Shown here piece by piece: positions 57,810 through 64,000 of a stretch of 64,000 bases of DNA. Each line of letters begins with the position of its first letter. Position 1 is the first letter of the stretch. Made by a program: the position numbers and the translations under genes. The notes under the pieces were generated by a model, which did not search any database, was not told where the DNA came from, and was given only the letters and a program-made list of their open reading frames with translations. Source of the stretch: Populus alba (Eukaryota; Streptophyta; Magnoliopsida; Malpighiales; Salicaceae); assembly GCF_005239225.2 (NCBI RefSeq), contig NC_133300.1, forward strand, positions 20,325,584 through 20,389,583. Direction: 5' to 3'.

Positions 57810-58500
57810 TTAGGTGAGGATTATGAGAATTTGATATTTTGTTTCATATTTCTACATATCCATTCTTCAACTTCTTTTTTCGTTTAAATTATTTTCCCTA
57901 AAAACAATATTAGCTTTGGATAAAAGAAAGAACGCCATGTTTGTTCTAATTAATTTCACAAACCTCTTTTGTTTTGCAGGGTGAGATTCACATGGAACTC
58001 CTTTAGCTTTACCAGAGAAAAAGAACAAGACAGGGTATGTCATGATATTGCATTCTAATTAAAAGCTAACTAATTCATTCAGCATTTTTCTAGATCATTA
58101 TTAAATTCTATGTATGCATGTCTGATATTTTTCAGCTTTCACTGGTGTTTTTGCTGATGGTTATTCGGAGACTTCAATGTATCCGGTGTTGTTGCTGATA
58201 ATTTAGTTTGTTCCAATAAAGATGAAGAACCTTTTCTGGAGATTAATTTCCATTATCTATGTGCTTTCCTCGGAGTTCCTGCTTGTAAATTATTTGTTGC
58301 TGCTACGATTTCCAATTCTTGTGCCCTGGCCTAATTGCTTACGACATTCCTGCATTTGTTCTTGATGTTACCTGCATTCAGTTTATTTGCTGATCACGAA
58401 GTTTGCTCTCTCGTTGTTGATCTTTGGTTTGGTTTCTTGAGCAAATGTAAAAGTTATTTCATACATTCGAGCAACCATGCCATGGAAGCTACCCAACCGG
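57810..58500 (+). other. 3' UTR of NLR5
   Basis: Intron-1-like GTGAGG...TTTTGCAG (about 57813-57980) and intron-2-like GTATGT...TTTTTCAG (to about 58135). The last exon (ctttcactggtgtttttgc) matches NLR1 rather than NLR2 to NLR4, and contains the intact target of the solo LTR near 58195-58210. Confidence 0.6.
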
Positions 58501-58509
58501 AAGGGCAAA

Positions 58510-58880
58510 AACACACCACTAGTTTGTTAGCATGACGGTCGGGAAATATGTGAAGAAGCTCATTTGGACCATCAATCTCCATTCTCTCCCGATTCCCAGA
58601 TAAGAACACATCTCATAATGTGCATATCCATATAATTCGACATCTGATCTCAGGACACAGGCTGCCACTTCCAAGCTGACATGTTGGTTAGAGAATATGT
58701 AAGTGTCCTGCATTTCATTCTTAGTAGTGTATATAACAAGAAACCAAGAGTCTTTGTTTTCCCAGTTCCTGGAAGATCCCATGTTAATTTGACAGTACTC
58801 TGATGACAGCATCCAGTTCTGGTAATGCAGCTTAAACCTGCAGCTTCTTGCGAGTCATCTCAAGTAAAAGATGGCAATCT
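58510..58880 (-). pseudogene. SEN1-like helicase relic, Walker A exon
   Basis: On the minus strand one frame reads DDSQEAAGLSCI, then STVKLTWDLPGTGKTKT and LLYTLLRMKCRTLTYS before a TGA. In SEN1/MAGATAMA-type helicases this is NXSQxxA...LIWGPPGTGKTKT, the Q motif and Walker A. GPP has become DLP. After a frame change, LSGNRERMEID continues the family pattern. A different frame is open for 97 codons but reads nonsense. The corresponding exon of the neighbouring helicase gene would lie beyond 64000, so this is a piece of a second copy. Confidence 0.85.
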
Positions 58881-61050
58881 GTCCCTTGTTCTCTGAAGAG
58901 GAAACACCACTAATTTAATAATGTGGTAAAGTATGAACATAAACAAGAACGACGTTAGAATTTTTTTCTTCAATGTCAGATAGTTGAACGCTTCAGCCCA
59001 AAATATATTTGCAGAGATTCTACGCTTCAGCCCAAATTTTTCATCTATTTAAGCTCAGCTTGTGGACTATTTTAGGGATGCGACAACATTTAAGGCTTTC
59101 TCAAATTCTTTTCGTTTTTAGCCTTTACGATTTACCTTTAAATTTTAATTTTTATAGTTCAGAGACTTCAGACTAAATCATTTTTCTACAATTCATTTAA
59201 GATGTTAACTTTCTTGAACTTTGAAGAACAAGTTGCATAGCATGAATATGTGAAAGTGTATTTGGAATTGAAAGAGTAAAAACACTTTGATTATTTTTTT
59301 TTGCCATTATTTTTTTTATCAAACTAATATTATTTTTATTTCTTAAACAATAAAAAATCCGGTCAACCCGTGACCCGGGACATGAGATGGGTTGACTCTC
59401 ATGCTAGATTTTAAAAAGCATGATAAAAAAAAAAAATAAGCATCAAAATATGATATGAAAATTCATTAAAATTAAACAATGAGAGATGGAATTACAAAAA
59501 AAAAATCAAGAAGAGAACTCAAAATAAAAGGAATTACAATCATAAAAATGAGAATCAAATTCAATAACAGAAGGAATTAAAATAAAATTATTATGGATGA
59601 AATCAAAAAACAAAATCCAATAAAAAAAAAAGAAGAAGATTAAAAGCAAAATAAATAGGAATCAAAAAATAAAAATCAAATTTCATTAAAAAAAATAAAA
59701 AATCAAATGTCAATGAATGAAATTAATAATTAAATAAATTAAATTCAATACAATTAAAAGATTGAGGATTACTTTGTAATTTTACAAGATAAGTATATCT
59801 TATGATGTGGAGGAGAGAAAAAAAAAAAATAGAAAAATTATCATTAGAGCTCCATTATGTCACGGTGGCGGAAACATGTTGCCCACCATGTAAAGGGTGA
59901 CACAATACTTTGGACGTCGAACCAATGGCAATTAGAAGACACCACATGCTCCGTCTAAAAGGTGCAAGCGTCTCTCACTTGCTAGCGCCACCATCTTTTT
60001 TATTTATAACAAGACCAGAACACCCTTGATCCCATGCGATAATTGCAAAAGAAATTGATGTCAAAAAACCAAAAATACCCCTTGACCTTAAGTAAAAAAA
60101 AAAAAAAGTTTACCCTAACCACTATTTGATAATTATATTGTATAAAAAATATGAAAATTCAAAAATAGCCCTTAGTTGTCTTGTTTTTTTAAAAAGGCAT
60201 GGGTATAATTACACTGTACAATAAAATATAAAAATACTATTTTACCCATGAGTGTTTGATTAATCATTTGGTTTTTGAAGGTAAAATGATTATTGTACTA
60301 TGAATTTTACTGTTCACATGCAGAATAAAACACTGAGGGTAATTAGTTTTATGTATAATTCTAAGTAGTTTCCTTAATTCTTTATTCTAGGATATCCACT
60401 GTTCATATTAACCATGGGTTTTGTAGCCCAAAGCCTTCCATCATTATGTTCAACGAAGAACAGTCTTTCATTATGCATTTATTATACATCGAAAAGCTTA
60501 TATCTAAGAAAGTGAGATGAGAGTGAAAATATATTCTCGACGGGTGTTTCTTCATCTCTTAGCCATATAATTAAAATTAAAAAAAAAATGAAGGAATATT
60601 TCATCACTCTAATTATAATTATTGGTTTGATAAAATAAAATTCAATTACCATTAAGTACATGCAAGGGGCTAGGATCTGATCCCTGTATACTGAGCTTTT
60701 TGCAGGAGCAAATATTCTTGTTTGGTCTAAGCTTCAATTACCATTAGGCTTGATGTCATGTCTATTAGTCAACCCAGTAAATGTCGGGCCAAAAATCAGG
60801 CGTTTCAGTAACACAAATAATTTAGCTACAAAAATCATCCGAAGGATATGATCATCTTTGATTCCATAATTCCATTTCGTATTTATAAAATATAAACATT
60901 AACATTAAATAGATTGACGATAGAAGAAAGGAAAAACATCATATGATTAATTTTGACCACCTTTTTGCAACACAAGTAGTAAATTTAGCATAGGTTGACA
61001 TGGTCAAACAAATATATAGCTAGGCAACGGCAAGGATATGACCTCCTCCT
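58881..61050. other. Intergenic region downstream of the helicase
   Basis: 59340-59760 is an A-rich repeat with a gtcaacccgtgacccggg phrase. 59840-60250 resembles repeat DNA (ggtggcggaaacatgttgc, ccttgatcccatgcg) of unknown type. 60797-60965 is the flank duplicated inside NLR5. No gene. Confidence 0.5.
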
Positions 61051-63978
61051 TCAGTCAGAGAGCTGCAATCTCCATTCAAGAACTTGTTGAACAGCCTGAG
61101 GAGTCAAGTTGCTATCTTAATTTTATTTTTCTTTTTAACACGTTAGAACAAGAGAGTTTGTTTTAAGATCAATTTGGCTATAGTAAAGATGTCCTTACCA
61201 CATTAGTTATTAGTACTTGCACTTCACCACCTAGGCTTTGAATCCATTCTTCCACTGCTAAATCCATATTTCCTGTTCCTGTTCGTCCAGGGCGCCTGTC
61301 TGATATTTCAAGATACCATACAAGAATCAATGACAGAATTTGAAGCTCATAAAGACAACATAGAATTGATCTTTCTCTTTTTGTTCTTTCGGAGGATATT
61401 CTACAGTGAGACTTGTTCAGAAATTTAGTTTTGCATACCTACTACTTGTTACTGATGCTTCTGATTCATCCCTAATAACAAGTGAAGCCAATGGTTGTGA
61501 CAGAAGTTCTGCAAGATCAGTTTCAGAGATACTACTCCCGGCAGCACCATCGAAACCCATTGGCCATCTCATTGGAACAACCAAATTCCTGCAATTCAGA
61601 AAGGACAAAGAAACGATAATTGAATTTATTTATTTTTCTTCAGGCCAGCAGCAAGTATAGTAGAGAATACCCTATCCCATTCGGAATCATTTCGCATAGC
61701 AATGGATGTTTAGCCTAATGGTATTCTTTCTTGAAGAGCAAGAAGGGGAGAGGTCTCGGGTCAGGTTCGAGACCTGCCCTTGTTGCATAAAACAGAAAAA
61801 AAAAAAATCTGAGGTTTGTCAATTGATTCCTACTGCTGATCAAGTCAAACTAAAGCAACCGTTGATGTATAATACCAGAATCTAGTACAATGAAAATAGA
61901 GAAATGCTTACCCTTCTATACATTTGTGCTTGCAGCGATTCATCTTATCAACTGTATAATTCCCAAAGACATCATCGAGATGCCTTGCTAGTTTTGGTAA
62001 ATCAAGTAATGGTAAAACATCCCACACCTTGAGAATTTGCGTGTGGTTTGAGTTTTCCTTGATTACATCCACTGTCCAAATCAGTTTAAGCTGATCATTG
62101 ACTCTGTATTGTTCTAACAGTTCAGAAGAAGTTCCATGTCGGACAACGATGATTCTCTCTTCAGGAGATTCCCGCCAGCCACTCGAAAGCTTTGACAACA
62201 AAGAAATCACTTCCTGACGAGCCTCATTTCTCACTTTCAGAATGGATTTCCGAAAATCGTTACTGAAACAAAACTTTAACGGGAAAAAGGATTGAGGTGA
62301 TAAGTCCACCGAGTAGTATTCAGCTTGAGACATGACAAAAAGAACTAAAAAAAAGAATCGAGAAACAAGAAAAATTAGCACGCATACCTTCCATCTTGCA
62401 TTTCTGAACTGTGGAGAATTCACGTTCAGAAGAGCATCAAGTTGGTCCGATTCTAAAAAGGCATCCGTAATAGCCTTAGACAAGCTTTTATCCTCTTCGG
62501 CATTATAGAAACACCCCCGTTCCTTGGCATCAGTAACTAATTTCTTCCAAATAGAATCGCTGTTGACAAGAGTTGCTCCATTTCCCAATATCCAGAGGCA
62601 GTGCCTTCATTAGACAGTACATCATAAATTGTTATTCAAAATCACCAATACATTAACTTGCAAAAAACTTGCAATCCTATCTGGTATTTGGAGATGATAC
62701 CTTGCACGGGTCAATGCCACATTCACCCTTTGGCGATTGGAAAGGAAACCTATTTTTCCGTTTGCATTACATCTGACAGTAGAGATAATTATAACATCCT
62801 CCTCGCCTCCTTGAAATCCATCGACAGACCGAATATTTACTGTAAAATCACTATGTGCACTGTAAGTCTTTCCAATTTTTTCTTGAATTGCATAAACTTG
62901 AGCGTTGTACGGTGATATGACTCCTACGCTCATCTTCTTTCTTGCCCTTGTAAATTCTGCGATGGAAAGAAAAGGAAGGCTTTAGCTTTCCCACTTGCCA
63001 ACAAAACAGTAATTGAAACCAATAGCCATGTCATATATATGATTTCCCTAACAGCATTTCTAAAATGCATACCTTTAAAAAGGCTTGCAACTAGCTCAGA
63101 AACTACGGCAACCTCGACCAAATTTTTCTTGCTGCCACCATTATTGAATTGTTCTTTCCCACTGGCTACATTAATAAATGAGTAAGGCCCATACATATTG
63201 CCTTGAAGAAATTGTTTCTGATAGTTTCTTTCTTTGACAGTTGAAGCATCCTGAATTAGCCCACCATAGAACTCTTTATTTGGGAATAAGCTTATAGATG
63301 GATGCATCCTGTACTGCATATTCAGTAGGTGTTTCTCGTGTCCCAGTATGACCAATCTCTCGAACAAACTCCTCCCGAATTCAGCTTCCTTGGAAATCTG
63401 ATCAAGTTATTTGACAAAAACTATAGAACTTAAAACTTTTAAATTATTCAGTAAATGGAATGCAAAAAAGATGAACCTTATCACCTCGCTTTGAACCATT
63501 GCAGGAAGTTGGCGCTCGTCACCTATAAGAACGGCATGGCGAAGACCAGAAAGCTGCAATGGAATGGTCGATTCACATTCTTTAAGCTGCGCAGCTTCAT
63601 CAACAACCAACAATTTTATCGGTTTCATTCCTTCTGTGTGCAACTTGGCAGAGCTTGAAGCGGTACAGAAAATCAGACATGCATTTTCCAAGCAAAAGTT
63701 TCTCACTTGATAACTTTCAAAAATATTGGGCACGTCAAATGCTCGAGGAAGTGAATTCAGTATCTGAATGCAATCCTTTCTTTTAGTGGCCAGCCTTGAA
63801 TATTGACAGGCATTGCTTTCTTCATTTTCAAAATTATTGATGTCTAGCTTTAAACCTTCATCTCCTCTGCTAACACCATTCAACAATGTTTTGAGGCAGC
63901 TGAGTAAATCAAGAGCTTTTATCATGCTCTTCACAACTTCTACTGAAATGACAGACGTTGGCAAATGCGTATACAAAC
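61051..63978 (-). CDS. SEN1-like superfamily-1 helicase, 3' part, partial at window end
   Basis: Eight exons join in phase on the minus strand: 63485-63978, 63073-63397, 62701-62956, 62388-62604, 61912-62273, 61439-61588, 61199-61295 and 61051-61095, ending LQLSD-stop. Motifs in order: Walker B VVDEAAQL, motif [21 protein letters not shown] (IV), [16 protein letters not shown] (V) and NVALTRAR (VI). These place it among plant SEN1/tRNA-splicing-endonuclease-effector-like helicases: ATP-driven unwinding of RNA or RNA-DNA hybrids, probably nuclear. Its Walker A exon lies past the window, so start and length are unknown. Splice sites are all GT-AG and no stop or shift is seen, so it looks functional. 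The intron 62274-62387 is in frame, so retention would give a longer reading frame; FCFSNDF after AAG at 62274 is the better acceptor. Confidence 0.9.
61695..61810 (+). mobile_element. tRNA-derived SINE-like element in a helicase intron
   Basis: A perfect A-box (TAGCCTAATGG, 61711-61721) and a perfect B-box (GGTTCGAGACC, 61764-61774) of a Pol III promoter stand 42 bases apart. A run of A follows at about 61795-61807. It is antisense to the helicase. The cloverleaf of a real tRNA cannot be formed around these boxes and there is no CCA-stem pairing, so a SINE is more likely. Target duplications were not found. Confidence 0.6.
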
Positions 63979-64000
63979 CTACAATTAAAAAATCCAACTT

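Noticed and set aside
58519..58812. 97-codon minus-strand frame as a novel protein
   Set aside because: A neighbouring frame of the same strand reads a helicase Walker A exon, so this is a shifted shadow of a relic.
61711..61774. Functional tRNA gene
   Set aside because: A- and B-boxes are present, but the flanks do not form an acceptor or anticodon stem, and an A-tail follows.

Overview
This is plant nuclear DNA. The strands are AT-rich, the genes have spliceosomal introns, and the window holds a tandem array of coiled-coil NB-ARC LRR (CNL) resistance genes mixed with LTR retrotransposons, a terminal-inverted-repeat element and tRNA-derived SINE-like pieces. The gene families (RGA-like CNLs, two-domain DJ-1, chloroplast MinD, polyamine oxidase, SEN1-like helicase) and the repeat style suggest a dicot, most likely a woody one such as poplar. 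The species is an inference.

Layout. 1-7430: a CNL pseudogene whose 3' transcribed region was hit twice, by an LTR now reduced to a solo copy and by a complete non-autonomous LTR retrotransposon. 7670-17490: a graveyard of other genes: two MinD relics sharing one internal deletion, a TIR element, the last exon of a polyamine oxidase, a DJ-1 relic, and a nearly complete DJ-1D-like gene carrying an in-frame TGA and a lost splice donor. 17491-45200: the CNL cluster proper, all on the plus strand, with two intact genes (23727-26255 and 42190-44902), one 5'-truncated gene starting at the P-loop (from 27681), four short relics, and many repeated copies of CNL promoter pieces. 45200-52932: repeat-rich DNA and a complete but coding-dead Ty3/gypsy element on the minus strand. 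52933-58500: a further relic and a heavily rearranged CNL pseudogene. 58510-64000: a Walker-A exon relic of a SEN1-like helicase, then the 3' half of an apparently intact helicase gene on the minus strand that runs off the window.

How it fits together. This is a birth-and-death resistance cluster. Duplicated blocks include promoter modules, 3' UTRs with two introns, and pieces of neighbouring non-resistance genes, so junctions join CNL to DJ-1 intron sequence, CNL NB-ARC to CNL 3' UTR, and CNL LRR to helicase flank. Only the CNLs at 23727 and 42190 and the helicase look able to make protein. No bacterial-type system, CRISPR array, rRNA or functional tRNA gene was seen.
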